Positions 11,248 to 22,700 of a DNA stretch of 64,000 bases are shown here, in pieces. A program made the position numbers and the translations under genes. Position 1 is the stretch's first letter; each line of letters opens with the position of its first letter. The DNA is taken from contig VDFB02252616.1 in the NCBI GenBank assembly GCA_007258455.2, forward strand, positions 116,328,128 to 116,392,127, given 5' to 3'. The notes beneath the pieces were generated by a model. It was not told the DNA's origin, did not search any database, and worked only from the letters and a program-made list of their open reading frames with translations. Origin of the DNA: Sequoia sempervirens (taxonomy: Eukaryota > Streptophyta > Pinopsida > Cupressales > Cupressaceae).

Positions 11248-12030
11248 CTAGAGTCTAAGATAGACCATGTCACCAACCTCAAATGAGCGCTCAACATGCT
11301 GTTGATCAGCATACAACTTCTGCTGATTCTGTGCAATATGGAGATTGTTCTTCAAGGACTTCAAAATATTTTGGCTTTGCTGCAACATATCGCTCGCTTG
11401 AGGGGATTTGCTATCACCAAACAACAAATCAGCAAAGCTAGGAGCCTCATATCCATAGAGAGCCATGAATGGAGACATTCTGATAGACATGTGGAAGGAT
11501 GAATTGCAGCAATACTCTCCTAAATGAAGCCATCTCACCCAAGCTTTTTGCTGCTTCAAAACATAGTTTTTGAGATAGCCTTCCAATCACTTGTTCACAA
11601 TCTCTGTTTGTCCATCAGCTTGTGGGTGATAAGTAGAGCTTGGAGTGAGCACTGCACCACTCAATCTGAAAACCTCTTGCCAAAAAGTGCTTAGGAACTT
11701 GTTGTCCCTATCACTCACACTGTTTTTTGGCAACCCATGCAATCTAAACACCTCATGAAAGAGAAAATCTACAACTTGAGCTACTGAAAATGAACTAGTA
11801 ATAGAAAAAAAAAAAGCAAACTTGGTTAATTTGTCAACCACAACATAAATACAATCTTTTCCTTGAGCTTTTGGCAACCCAGTGATGAAATCTATTGATA
11901 TACTTTCCCATTTTTGGTTGGGAATAGGTAGAAGCTGCAACAAACCAATTGGAAAAGTATGCTCATTCTTGTTCATTTGGCAAGTGTGACACTCCTTAAT
12001 GTAGTGCAAGACATTATCTTTTAGCCCTTT
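11248..12030 (-). pseudogene. Gypsy integrase core (broken)
   Basis: The minus-strand frame 12009-11587 contains the zinc-finger end HTCQMNKNEH and the retroviral integrase core with all three acidic positions visible: Asp in SIDFITGLPKAQ, Asp in SDRDNKFLSTF, and Glu in PQADGQTEIVNK. A stop (TGA, where the family usually has W) separates it from the next frame 11586-11248, which continues with YGYEAPSFADLL and VGDMVYLRL. The domain order and lengths are normal for a chromovirus. The element probably could not integrate by itself because of these breaks, but the catalytic triad itself is retained. Confidence 0.85.
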
Positions 12031-12849
12031 TTATGAAAATGTTTCACGGATCTGCCTATAAGTCTTGAAATAACCTTGATGACCAGCAAGTGGAATGCCA
12101 TGAAATGTTTGCAAAATCTTCTTTTTGAGCTTAGATTCTGGTACTAAGAAGATTCTACCTTTGTAGTGTATCAAACCATCAACCACTTTGTAACTTTCAC
12201 CACGAAAAGTACCTTCAATAATGTTGGTTGCAAACTGATTTTTGGCATAATCAGCAAGTATCAACTCCTTCCAATCAACAGTAAGCTCACATAATGAGCT
12301 CAAATGACGCCTTCTAGAAAGTGCATCAGCCACTATGTTGTTTTTGCCTTTGACATACTCAATGTCAAAATCGTAAGCTTGAAGCTTACTCACCCATTTC
12401 TGCTGCCTTTCGTTCAAGTCTTTTTGGTGCATGAAATATTTAACACTATTGTGATCAGTCTTGACAACAAATTTGCTCCCCACCAAGTATTGTCTAAACT
12501 TGGCCAATGCATACATGATTGCAAGCATTTCTTTGTCATAAATTGAGTAAGTTCTTTCAGCACCTCTTAATTTTCCGCTCTCAAACACAATAGGGTGCTT
12601 GTCTTGCATCAAAATAACCCCAACTCCTTTTGATGCATCACATTGCAACTCAAATGGCTTGGTGAAATCAGGTATAGCCAAAACTGGGTATGAACTCATG
12701 AGCTGCTTGAACCTATCAAAAACCACTTGTGCCTTTTCTAACCATACAAATGCTCCCTTCTTGGTGAGATCAGTAAGAGGAGTAGCCATCTGAGAGTAGC
12801 CTTTCACAAATCTTCTGTAGAAGCCACAAAGACCTAAGAACCCCTTCAA
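12031..12849 (-). pseudogene. Gypsy RT connection and RNase H
   Basis: This is the longest intact pol piece (272 codons). It starts in the RT thumb/connection (MKGFLGLCGFYRRFVKGYSQ) and runs through RNase H, with DASKGVGVILMQ, EMLAIMYALAKFRQYLVGS, KTDHNSVKYFM and the terminal KGKNNIVADALSRR that carries the last active-site Asp. It ends in the integrase zinc-finger region (HGIPLAGHQGYFKTYRQIRE). RNase H removes the RNA strand of the RNA-DNA hybrid during reverse transcription. All key acidic positions are readable. It is continuous with RT upstream except for a stop at about 12875. Confidence 0.88.
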
Positions 12850-13475
12850 GTGTGAAACATTCTCTGGAGGTGGCTAATCCAAGATTGCTTTGATTTTCTC
12901 AGGATCAACTCTCACTTCCTTAGCACTAATTGTGTGACCAAGGTAGAGTAGCTCCGTCATTCCAAATTAACATTTGGACTCTTTGGAAAACAAACACTTT
13001 GATTCAAGGATGCTAAGCACTTCCTCCAAATGCTTGAGGTGCGCTCTTCCCAAGATTTACTGAAAATGAGAATGTCATCAAAGAATATCAATACAAACTT
13101 CCTCAACTGCTTTTGAAAAATTTGGTTCGTGCAAGACTAGAATGTAGCAGGTGCATTAGTCAACCCAAATGGCATGACTAGGAATTCAAAGTGTCCATAC
13201 TGACACCGAAATGTTGTCTTCTCTATGTCTGATTCTCTCATGCGAATCTGATGGTAGCTCGATCTTAGATCAATCTTCAAAAAGAACTTGGCTCCATGTA
13301 GCTCATCAATGAGCTCATCTATCCTGAGAATGGGGTACTGGTTTTTGATTTTTTTTTATTCAATGCACGGTAGTCCACACACATGCGAATGGTGCCATCT
13401 TTTTTCTTCACAAGCACAACTATTGAAGCAAAAGGACTTTTTCTTGGGCGAATGAAACCCATCTCCAAGAGTTCC
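12850..13475 (-). pseudogene. Gypsy reverse transcriptase (broken)
   Basis: No long frame survives, but reading all minus frames gives the RT motifs in order: [37 protein letters not shown], and the catalytic VLIFFDDILIFSKS near 13060-13095 (FFDD in place of the usual YxDD). Several stops and frameshifts separate them, for example a stop after APATF and frame changes near 13030 and 13355. The order and spacing match a gypsy RT. It copies element RNA into DNA in the cytoplasmic particle; this copy is inactive. Confidence 0.8.
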
Positions 13476-14117
13476 TTAATGGTTTTTTTTCAATCTCATC
13501 TTTCTGCTTCTACGATACCAGTAAGGGGTTGTGATAACTGGCTTGGCCCCTTCTTCGAGTTCTATGGCATGCTCGGTTCCTCTTTCAAGAGGTCTCCTAG
13601 GAGGTAAGCTACCAAAGACCTTACTCTTCTTTGTGATCAATGACTGAATATCAGGTGGATAGTGTCTCTTCTCTTCAACAAGATCAACTGGTAGGATCAT
13701 ACACTCTGTTGCCCACTCAACTTGATCATGATGAATCAGCCTCTCCATTCTTTTGAATGACACAATTCTTGGGCCTCCATTTGACATGCCTCTTAACACC
13801 ACCTTCTTCTCGTCTAATTGAAACTTTAATTCCATTGTTTGCAGATTTAGAGAGATCTCTCCAAGGGATCGTAGCCATTGAATACCAAGTACGACATCCG
13901 TATCTCCAATGCTAACCACATAGAAGCATCTTTGACTTCATAGTTGCCCAATTGCATAGACATGTTAGAAACCTTTTGATTGCAAGAGATATGAAATCCA
14001 TCAGCCACCATGACTTTAAAACCTTCAAATTCTTCAGTTTTGAGTCCTCTCTTTGCAACCACTCCATCAATGAAATTATGTGTTGCTCCATTATCAATCA
14101 AAGCAACAATTCGCTGC
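13476..14117 (-). pseudogene. Gypsy aspartic protease and protease-RT linker, cut by the gap
   Basis: The minus-strand frame from 14101 reads MIDNGATHNFIDGVVAKRGL, the retropepsin active site (DNGAT for the usual DSGAT), followed by a region ending YDPL. A frameshift near 13910 leads to a second frame (13919-13476) with DVVLGIQWLRSLGEISLNLQ, the flap-end motif, and then the linker into RT. The protease would release gag and pol proteins. The 5' side (gag, primer site, 5' LTR) is lost in the N gap at 14118 and is not found beyond it. Confidence 0.8.
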
Positions 14118-14217
14118 NNNNNNNNNNNNNNNNNNNNNNNNNNNNNNNNNNNNNNNNNNNNNNNNNNNNNNNNNNNNNNNNNNNNNNNNNNNNNNNNNNN
14201 NNNNNNNNNNNNNNNNN
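14118..14217. other. Assembly gap of exactly 100 N
   Basis: A run of 100 N, the usual placeholder for a gap of unknown size. It separates the chromovirus protease from the 5' LTR of the LARD-like element. By comparison with the 3' LTR at 19084-19314, about 231 bp of that 5' LTR start are missing here, so the real gap is longer than drawn, or the join is wrong. Confidence 0.95.
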
Positions 14218-16576
14218 TCTTGCCGACTAGCAGTGTTTTATATTCATTCGGGATCCACCAGTTGGCCAGACATTTTATTCGCGGTGGGTTTTTATATGTC
14301 TCCCCGACTGCTGAGGTCTAGCTGACCGTTGCATAGGCCTAGCATCGCCAAAAGAAAGGAGTTCAGCGAAAGGTCCGGTCGACAAGAAGAAGTCTCAGTG
14401 AAAGAAAGGAGTTCGCCGTAATGTCTTAGCGACAAAGTAGAGTCTCGGTGACAAGGGGATAGCGAAGGGGAAAAAGTCTCACAGACAGGGTGGATTCTTG
14501 CCAAAGTGAAACGGCGTCGGTGTAAAGTTTTGAGCTCGGCGAAAGGTCTCGCTGACGAAGAGAATTCTCCCCGAAATGAAATAAGCTCTCGCCGAAACAT
14601 ATGGCCTCGCTAAGAAGTCTTGCCGACCCGCTAGGGTCTGCCGACAGATGGTGAAATGAGCTCGTCGAAGGATTGTTGCCTTTGGAATAAGGTCCTACTA
14701 ACAGATGGAGGTCTTGGCGAAAGCTTGTGCCTTCACTATGATGTCTCCCCGACCAAGGGTGGTCTTGCTGAAATGAAAAGGTCTTGGTGTAATGTTTGGT
14801 GCCTTCGCTATGATGTCTCCCCGACTACTGAATGTCTCACTGAAGGCTATGCCTTCGGTGTAATCTCTTGCCGACCGGGAAGCTCTTGCCAACAGTGGTC
14901 CACAAGGTTGAGATCGGGGAGACTCTGAGCGAAATATTTGCGCTCGGTATGATGTCCTGCCGACAAGTGAGGTCTCAACGATGGAAAAGGATATCGGTAT
15001 GACTAATGGCACCCGCTATGACCTCTTGCCGATGAATATTTGTCTTGCTGATGGTATATATGATAGCGATATAACTCTTGAGGCTCGCCGAGACTCTTGG
15101 CCGAATGGCTTGCACTCGTTGTAACCTCTAGCCGACAGCAATAGTCTGGGCAACCATCTTTAACATTGGTGTACCTTTTTCCGCTTGCTATGAAGTCCTC
15201 CCGACAGATGTGTGCTATGTCGATGCTGTTATAGAGTATGATCACATCAGGGAGACATGGCCAGTGTCTCACCGACATGCAATTCTGGCTGAATAACCTT
15301 TGACCGCCTAGGATCTTGCGTGGCATATGTTCAACCAATCAGAGAGAACTAGAGGCGAACCATTAGCCGTTTGACTGTTTGACTCCCCCTGTGAACGAGA
15401 TCAACAGAGCATAAATGACATGAACTTTTTCTGAGATCAAAGGTGATGTAGAAGCTCGGTGAACAATGGTGTGAAGATCTAATAGGAAAGTCTGAAGCTG
15501 CTTGCAGGGGAAGTCAACCTACGGAAAGATCCTGAGCAGGAAGAAGGCCGAAATGAGAAGAAGCCGTCAGTCTCGGGGACAACTATGAGGTCTACTGGCA
15601 AAAGGCAGATCGATATTAATGGTAATGCTCCAGGAGTATTCAAGGCAGCTCTTTAAGGAAGTTCGAGAGTGGACACAAAGGCCAAAGGTTAGCACATTAA
15701 ATGCATGGTTGCAAAAGATCTGAAGGGCCATCCTTGGAGTGATCTTTCACCGACGTGGACACAGAGGATGCTCATTGAATGCATTGGCTTTATTTCCAAA
15801 AGATCTAAGGTTCGACCCTTCTAAAAAAATTGATACTTTGTAAACCCTAAAATACAAAGGGGCAACACTTTTAGTTTTCATTATATGGCATTTTTTCCTC
15901 TTTTTGTGAAGGGAGTTCTTACTTGCAATTTTTCTGCTTTGTGACTTCTGTGAGTCCTTAAAGGAGAATACTGAGTTTTGTAACTCATTTACAGACATTA
16001 TATGTACAGTTTCACCTTTGAAGATCAATAAAGAAAGCAACTTCTGCCTTCTCAGTTATCTGTTTCATTGAGTGTGTTGAATTATTGATAAATGTTCATG
16101 TGAGTTTCTCTTATTCCTTGTTAATTGTCTCATTAATAGCACTTTTAAGCAGAGGAGATGTGTATATTCCAGATTATAGGTTATGTTGGTGATGCAAACA
16201 AATTTTAGTTGTGAGGAGAATTTATCATCCTTCTAGGAATGTATGTATCGTAGCTTTCTTATGAGACATTTATGCAATATCACATGAGTATTGAGTTGTG
16301 CATATCAACTTTTACTAGTTGATATAAAATTGTGTTAAGCAGTTGTTCATGTTTGAACAAATTTGGTGTATCACCATAGGAGTAGTTCTTAATTTATGTA
16401 TTTCTTCTCCCTTTTCCTTACAAAGATCAATAGTTAGGTGATAACACAAAGGAATCTGGCCTTCTCCAGAGGTTCATTTCAACTTTAGGTGACCCACAGC
16501 CTTGAAATGATCCCATGTTTATCTAGAAAGCTCAGTTTTCATAACTTTGCATAGGGTGCATTTCTAGGTGATAACA
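14218..16576 (+). repeat. 5' LTR of the LARD-like element (start lost in gap)
   Basis: Matches 19315-22700 nearly throughout, except for the DNA element inserted there. It begins inside the LTR, 231 bp after the expected start. A polyadenylation-like AATAAAG is at about 16028. The stretch 14340-15330 is made of short degenerate repeats. The open frames on either strand in it are not genes: they follow the repeat and recur, broken differently, in the other LTR. Confidence 0.85.
14340..15330. repeat. Degenerate short repeats GTCTCGCCGA in the 5' LTR
   Basis: Dozens of diverged copies of a motif close to GTCTCGCCGA, spaced irregularly at roughly 20-45 bp, alternate with text such as CTTCGCTATGATGTC and CTTCGGTGTAATG. 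The region is clearly richer in G and C than its surroundings and in CpG. It recurs in the other LTR at 20521-21430. It may be a U3 enhancer-like array; that is inference. Confidence 0.65.
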
Positions 16577-16581
16577 GTTTT

Positions 16582-16599
16582 TGGCACGCACGGTGGGAC
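16582..16599 (+). promoter_or_regulatory. Primer-binding site of the LARD-like element
   Basis: TGGCACGCACGGTGGGAC begins 5 bp after the LTR end. TGG pairs with the CCA end of a tRNA. The same sequence with three or so changes follows the 5' LTR of the Tat-like element (36243-36261, minus strand). I cannot name the primer tRNA with certainty. Confidence 0.7.
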
Positions 16600-16911
16600 T
16601 CTTAGAAGTCAGAACAATTTAAGGAGTACATATTACTGCTAGTTTTTTATATGCAACCAGTAAGTTTCAAGCCTTTCAAATTGATAACATTAGCATATCA
16701 TGGCGACTCTGAGTTTGGGAAGTAGCAGAAAATCCAGTGCATTAATAAGAAATTCAACATACTGAGAGATTTGGTGTCTACCTCAGTATCATTCAGCCTT
16801 TGGAGGTAGTTTGAACAACACCTGGCGACTCCAAGCTCAAATCTTCTAGTTTCACAGGCACAAGTGATGGTATGTCTCAAAAGAATCTATTAGTTCTAAG
16901 TTTCCAGTTCT

Positions 16912-18800
16912 TTGAATGAAAAGATGTCAAATATTCATGAAAATGCTTACTATTACCCTCCACATCATGATTATGTTGCTCCTACACCTTCTTATCAGTT
17001 ACATTCAACCAACCCTAATGTTGGTTTCAACCCAATTTCCCTTGGAGCAATAACTAATCATCATTTTCATCATGTTTCCCACCCTCTCACTCTGGTTCAG
17101 CCTTTGTTTCAATCAATATTTGATCAAAATCAGCCCCAAGAGGAGGTTTCTGATGTTAACCATTATGATTATTTATCTAATCAGCCTCAAAGACATCCAT
17201 ACCAAAACATATTGGACCTGCTCCAACAGTTGACCATACGTTGTGGGATCTAAGTCAAGGTCTTCACAATATGGAGATTAATGATATTAGTAAGGTGCTT
17301 GCCCGCCTATCTAAGATGTTGGTTGATATCAAGGTGCAGAAAGGTATCATTATGCAACAACAAGAAATGGTTGAACAAGTCTACTTTTATGATCAAGAGA
17401 GAGTGGCAAAAAGAATCCAGTTCGAGGAAGGCCTTGAATAGCAAATAGATGCTAAGGAAGAACGAATGAAGCTGCTCTCTGCTCAGGTGCAGAATACTCA
17501 AGCTTACTCAGATTATCAACACCAAGTAATGGAGGAGTTTCAAAAGAGGCAGCTTGAGGGGAGTTCCAAAGAAAAGAGAGTTGTTGCAGAAGAAGAGCAG
17601 CCCAGTGATCAAGTTAGTTCATTCACCATGGAGGAGACTAGAATTCCAAATATGTTACATCTAGCTATGGAGGAATATAGAAAGAAACAACAACAAATGA
17701 TTGAACAATAGGAAGACATTGGAGAGTTGTTGATAGATGATAATCAACAAGACAATGGGGCCTTAATTCAGGAAGAAAAGCCTGAAATTAAACCTGATAT
17801 TATCCTCCAAGGTGAGAGCTTTGATGTTTTCGAATATGTTGTGGTTGAAAAAGCTAATTTTTAACTTTTTGAAAAGATATGCACAAGTATAGTTGAGCAT
17901 TTTTGTTCAAAGTTGGATGCTAAAGAATCAAAAGAATCAGAAGAAGTTGATAGTTATGGTGATCTGGAGCAACAACTTGCAGAGTTGCCGAAACAATAGG
18001 AGGGGCCTCATAATCCTGTTTTACAAGATCATGATTGGTTGAAAGAGATTCCTTTTTGTTGTGTAGAGGAGTTTGAGACTGCTAAACCAGTTAAACCTTT
18101 TCCTTCACCCGTTGAAGCCACTTCATTATTTGAATTTTTACCTTCTTTCATTGAAGAAGAAAATAATGATTTGGAATGTCTTTCTTTGAGTAATGATGAA
18201 TGTTATAAGCAGCTTCCTTTCTAGTGTATAAAGGAACTAGAGGCTAATGTATTGATTGAAGGTGTGTTGGAGGAAGTTATTTCATTGTTCTCCATTGAAG
18301 AAATGAGTGTTCATTTGGGAAAGCATGAACATACTGAGGACGTTTCCATTTTTCCACCAAGTCAGCCACAGGGATTAGGTTTTTCTAGCCATTAGGGTGA
18401 TAAAGTGGCAGCCCATGAGCAAGACATCAGCAAGGAAAGTTCAAGCTTTACCCTTACCAGAGGCTGCCCTATCAGATATTTTTCCCAGATGGAGTTCAAT
18501 ACAACACCAATGATCAATCTTGCACCCATACATGAAGACAAAATAAAATATGTTATCAAGGATGCACTAGCAGCCAAGCAAGAATATGTTCAGTTCACTT
18601 ATCCTCCTTTGGTTGACAATACATATGATCTGTTTAGTGAGGTAAGTGAGCTTGTTCGCCTCTTTCAAGAAGCAGTGCATCATCTTGTTAAACATTTTTC
18701 TATGTACCATTTTTACTCAGCTGTCCTTAAACATGCCAGTCATTATACTTTGAAAAGAAAGGGAAACTATTTCAGTCATCCTATAAATGGTTTTGTTTGA
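16912..18800 (+). pseudogene. Long decayed frame inside the LARD-like element
   Basis: An ATG at 16912 opens a 113-codon frame rich in His, Tyr, Pro and Gln (PPHHDYVAPTPSYQLH). Near 17200 it gives way to a second frame that can be followed to a stop at 18798-18800. That second frame has in-frame stops at 17439, 17709, 17862, 17997, 18222 and 18393, five of them TAG. The middle part (KVLARLSKMLVDIKVQKG, QQQEMVEQVYFYDQERVAKR, MEEFQKRQLEG) is Gln/Glu/Lys-rich and should form coiled coil. The rest is acidic. About 600 residues, no zinc knuckle, no enzyme motif. It may be a gag-like or structural protein of the element; no known family is recognised. Its single long frame shows that it was once under selection. 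Confidence 0.6.
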
Positions 18801-19482
18801 CCAATTTCTTACTGGTTAGTATAGGGTAGGTTTAGTTGCAATTTTTCAATTCCCTAAGTGTTGTTCCAGCACAGTAAATAGTTTTACTTATGTAGTTTCC
18901 TGTTTTCATAAATGTCTAAGTTTCCAAGTGTTCTAATGAGTTACAAATGAGTTACAACCATGTACAAAGCTGATGTTTTAAATCAACCTCTAAGTTTTCC
19001 CAATGAATCCATGCCCAATGGATAGGCCTAGGCTACTGGTTTTCATGTTTAGCATGCAAACATCCAGCTAAGGTCGCCAGAAATGTTACCCAATTTTCAC
19101 CTACGGGATCAATCAGGGGAAATTATGTTTCAAATTCAACACGTGGATTAAATGTGGCTCCCATAAGGGTTGAGCCCAGCATGCAGGTGTTCGGATTTCA
19201 TAGGGAAGGTCTTTATTTGATGCTATTTCACAAGGAAGTCTATTGGAAAGCCTTGCCTCAGTCAGATTCGACATAAAACTCTTGAGGAAGAAAGTCACTA
19301 GGAATTTTCAGATGTCTTGCCGACTGGTAGTGTTTTATATTCATTCGGGATCCACCGGTCGGCCAGACATTTTATTTACCATGGGTTTTTATATATCTCC
19401 CTGACTACTGAGGTCTCGCTGACTGTTGCATCGGGCTAGCGTTGCCAAAAGAAAGGAGTTTGGAAAAAGGTCTGGCCGACAA

Positions 19483-20519
19483 GGGGTGAAGCCACAATAG
19501 TGGTTTACAATTTGATGGAGGAAGGAAAACTCACAAAAAATGAGCCCATGGCAAAAATTTTGATTTTGGGGGTTCGAATGAACTTGTAGGTTCGCACGAA
19601 CCAAAAACATTCGGTCGAACTAGGGTTCAACCGAACCAAATCAATGCATGCAGACAAATTTTTGAAAAACCCTTTTAGGAAGGGGTTGATCAAACCGAGG
19701 TTCGACAAATCACTAGAGTTGACCGAACCCTGCCCTCATTCTCCCCTCGGGCACTTTGAAAACCTAATTTTTTACTCTTGGCTTTCGGGTTGAGGATGAA
19801 AATGGAGGAGTCTTCACAAACCCAAATGGAATCAAGTAGTCCTCAGAACGAGCTATCCAACGAATATAACTTTAATATGTTTTGGTTTTATTATGTATTT
19901 TTTTTTTAGTTTTATTAAACATAGCTTCTTCATCAAAATGAAGGTCTCTATTCTACACATGTGGAAAAATAGTAGATTATCAAAAAAAATTTGAAAAATA
20001 TGCGTGCACCAGATATTGAAGTCCTTAATCCAACAAAAAATAAAATTGAATTTCAATATATACAAAAAGTTATGCATTATACGGTCGCGTTGTGTCTGAA
20101 TTGTAATTGGTTTGACTTTTAAACTTGATTAAAAAAAATATTCAATACAAAACTATCTAACAAAGTGGAAGCACTAGATGTCAGAGTTACAAATCTAAAT
20201 TTGAAAGAATTAGAATTGTATCCCTCATGTAAAAAAAGTTATGCGTTATACGGTGTGCGTCACTTTTAAAAATGTTGTTTTTTGAAAAAAACCAGTTTTC
20301 GTGGGAGATGGAAAAAGAAGTGCAATCTGATTCCAAAAATTTTGAAAAAAATATTTTTAGAATCTACAAACAACATGTGATGAGACTGTAGTTAGCATCA
20401 TCTTCAAATTCCTCATGGTTTAGCTGCTATAGGTGCCCGAATGTGAAGATTTATTTAAAAATAATAATTTTAGTGTCCAGTTTGGCAAAAAATTGTAAAC
20501 CACTATTGTGGGATCAACC
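19483..20519. mobile_element. Non-autonomous inverted-repeat DNA transposon, 1037 bp
   Basis: The left end GGGGTGAAGCCACAATAGTG and the right end (reverse complement GGTTGATCCCACAATAGTG) form imperfect terminal inverted repeats of about 30 bp, with a perfect 22-bp core at 19492-19513 and 20490-20511. Comparison with the uninterrupted sister LTR (GTCGACAAGAAGAAG near 14383) shows a clean insertion with a 3-bp duplication CAA (19480-19482 and 20520-20522); CAA versus AA cannot be fully separated. A 3-bp duplication fits PIF/Harbinger or CACTA types, and the GGGG start is more Harbinger-like, but the target is not the usual TWA. No transposase is encoded. The left third carries several GGTTCG and CGAACC words in both orientations. 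Confidence 0.8.
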
Positions 20520-20520
20520 C

Positions 20521-21430
20521 AAGAAGAAGTCTCAATGAAAGAAAGGAGTTTGCCATAATGTCTCAGCGACCTAGTAGAGTCTCGATGACAAGGGATAGCG
20601 AAGGGGAAAAAGTCTCACCGACAGGGTGGATTCTTGCCAAAGTGAAATGGCGTCGGCATAAAGTTTTGAGCTCGGCGAAAGTCGCCAACCAAGCAAAGTC
20701 TCCCCTAAATGAAATAAGCTCTCGGCGAAACATATGGCCTCGCTGACAAGTCTTTCCGACCTGCTAGGGTCCTGCTGATAGATGGTGAAATGAGCTCGCC
20801 GAAGGATTTTTTCCTTCGGCACGGATGGAGGTCTCGGCGAAAGCTTGTGCCTTCGCTATGATGTCTCCCCGACCAAAGTTGGTCTCGCTGAAATGAAAAG
20901 GTCTCAGTGTAATGTTTGGTGCCTTCATTATGATGTCTCCCCGAATGTTGAATGTCTCGCCGAAGGCTATGCCTTCGGTGTAATCTCTTTCTGACTGGGA
21001 AGCTCTTGCCGACAGTGGTCCACAAGGTTGAGATCAGGGAGACTCTGAGTGAAAGATTTGCGCTTGGTATGATGTCCTGCCAACAAGTGAGGTCTCAACG
21101 ATGGAAAAGGATATTGGTATGACTAATGGCACCCGCTATGACCTCTTGCCGATGAATATTTGTCTTGTCGATGGTATATATGATAGTGATATAACTCTTG
21201 AGACTCGCTGAGACTCTTGGCCAAATTGCTTGCACTTGTTGTGACCTATGGCCGACAGCGATAGTCTGGGCGACCATCTTTAACATCGGTGTAACTTTTT
21301 CCACTCGCTATGAAGTCCTCCCGACAGATGTGCACTATACCGATGTTGTTATAGAGTATGATTGCATCGAGGAGACACGGCCAGTGTCTCACTGACATGT
21401 GATTCTAGCTGAATAACCTTTGACCGCCTG
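20521..21430. repeat. Degenerate short repeats GTCTCGCCGA in the 3' LTR
   Basis: Counterpart of 14340-15330, with the same order of variant repeats and scattered substitutions, many of them C to T or G to A. Not coding. Confidence 0.65.
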
Positions 21431-22700
21431 GGATCTTGCATGGCATATGTTCAACCAATCAGAGACAAATAGAGGCAAACCATTAGTCGTTTGACTATTT
21501 GACTCCCCCTGTGAACGAGATCAATAGAGCATAAACGACACAGACTTTTTCTGAGATCAAAGGTGATGGAGCAGCTCAGTGAAAAATGGTGTGAAGATCT
21601 AATAGGAAAGTCTGAAGCTGCTTGCAAGGGAAGTCAACCTACGGAAAGATCCTGAGCAGGAACAAGGCCGAAATGAGAGAGAAGTCGTCAGTCTCGGGGA
21701 CAGCTGTGAGGTCTACTGGAAAAAGGTAGATTGATATTAATGGTAATGCTCTAGGAGCATTCAAGGAAACTCTTCAAGGAAGTTCAAGAGTGGACACAGA
21801 GGCCAGAGGTTAGCACATTAAATGCATGGTTGCAAAAGATCTAAAGGGCCATCCCTGGAGTGATCTTTCACCGACATGGACACAGAGGATGCTCATTGAA
21901 TGCATTGGCTTTATTTCCAAAAGATCTGAGGGTTGACCCTTCTAAAAAAACTGATATTTTGTAAACCCTAAAAAACAAAGGGGCGACACTTTTAGTTTTC
22001 ATATATATGGCATTTTTTCCTCTTTTTGTGAAGGGAGTTCTTACTTGCGATTTTTCTGCTTTGTGACTTATGTGAGTCCTTGGAGGAGAATACTGAGTTT
22101 TGTAACTCATTTACAAACATTATATGTACAGTTTCACCTTTGAAGATCAATAAAGAAAGCAACTTCTGCCTTCTCAGTTATCTGTTTCATTGAGTGTGTT
22201 GAATGATTGATAAATTTACATGTGAGTTTCTCTTATTCCTTGTTAATTGTCTCATTAATAGCACTTTTAAGCAAAGGAGACGTGTTTATTGCAGATTATA
22301 GGTTATGTTGGTGATGCAAACAGATTTTAGTTGTGAGGAGAATTTATCATCCTTCTAGGAATGTATGTATCGTAGCTTTCTTATGAGACATTTATGCAAT
22401 ATCACATGAGTATTGAGTTGTGCATATCAACTTTTACTAGTTGATATAAAATTGTGTGTTAAGCAACTATTCATGTTTGAACAAATTTGGTGTATCACCA
22501 TAGGAGTAGTTCTCAATTTATGTATTTCTTCTCCCTTTTCCTTACAAAGATCAGTAGTTAGGTGATAACACAAAGGAAGTCAGCCTTCTTTGGAGGTTCA
22601 TTTCAACTTTAGGTGACCCACAGCCTTAAAATGATCCCATGTTTCTCTAGAAAGCTCAGTTTTCATAACTTTGCATAGGGTGCATTTCTAGGTGATAACA

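Larger units (their letters stand above)
14218..22700 (+). mobile_element. LARD-like non-autonomous LTR retrotransposon
   Basis: Two long direct repeats (14218-16576 and 19084-22700) flank an internal region that begins with a primer-binding site and holds one decayed frame but no protease, RT or integrase. The complete LTR starts TGTTACCC and both LTRs end GGTGATAACA, giving TGTTA/TAACA inverted ends. Without the nested DNA element the 3' LTR is about 2.58 kb. The two LTRs differ at roughly one base in fifteen in the stretches compared near 15700-15900, so the insertion is not recent. The orientation is set by the primer site after the left LTR. It must have been moved by enzymes from another element; the Tat-like element at 29990-36271 is a candidate because it shares the primer site. 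The right target duplication would be ATTAC at 22701-22705; the left one is in the gap. Confidence 0.8.
19084..22700 (+). repeat. 3' LTR of the LARD-like element, with a nested DNA transposon
   Basis: Starts TGTTACCC after GGTCGCCAGAAA and ends GGTGATAACA at 22700. It is collinear with the 5' LTR apart from the 1.04-kb insertion at 19483-20519. It supplies the 231 bp of LTR start that are missing at the gap. Confidence 0.85.

Noticed and set aside
13952..14325. Open frames containing runs of X
   Set aside because: They read through the 100-N gap and have no meaning.
14292..15338. Several open frames on both strands after the assembly gap
   Set aside because: They follow the GTCTCGCCGA repeats and recur, broken differently, in the second LTR copy.
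19483..20519. Classification of the inverted-repeat element as Mutator-like
   Set aside because: The empty site in the sister LTR shows only a 2-3 bp duplication; Mutator-like elements make about 9 bp.
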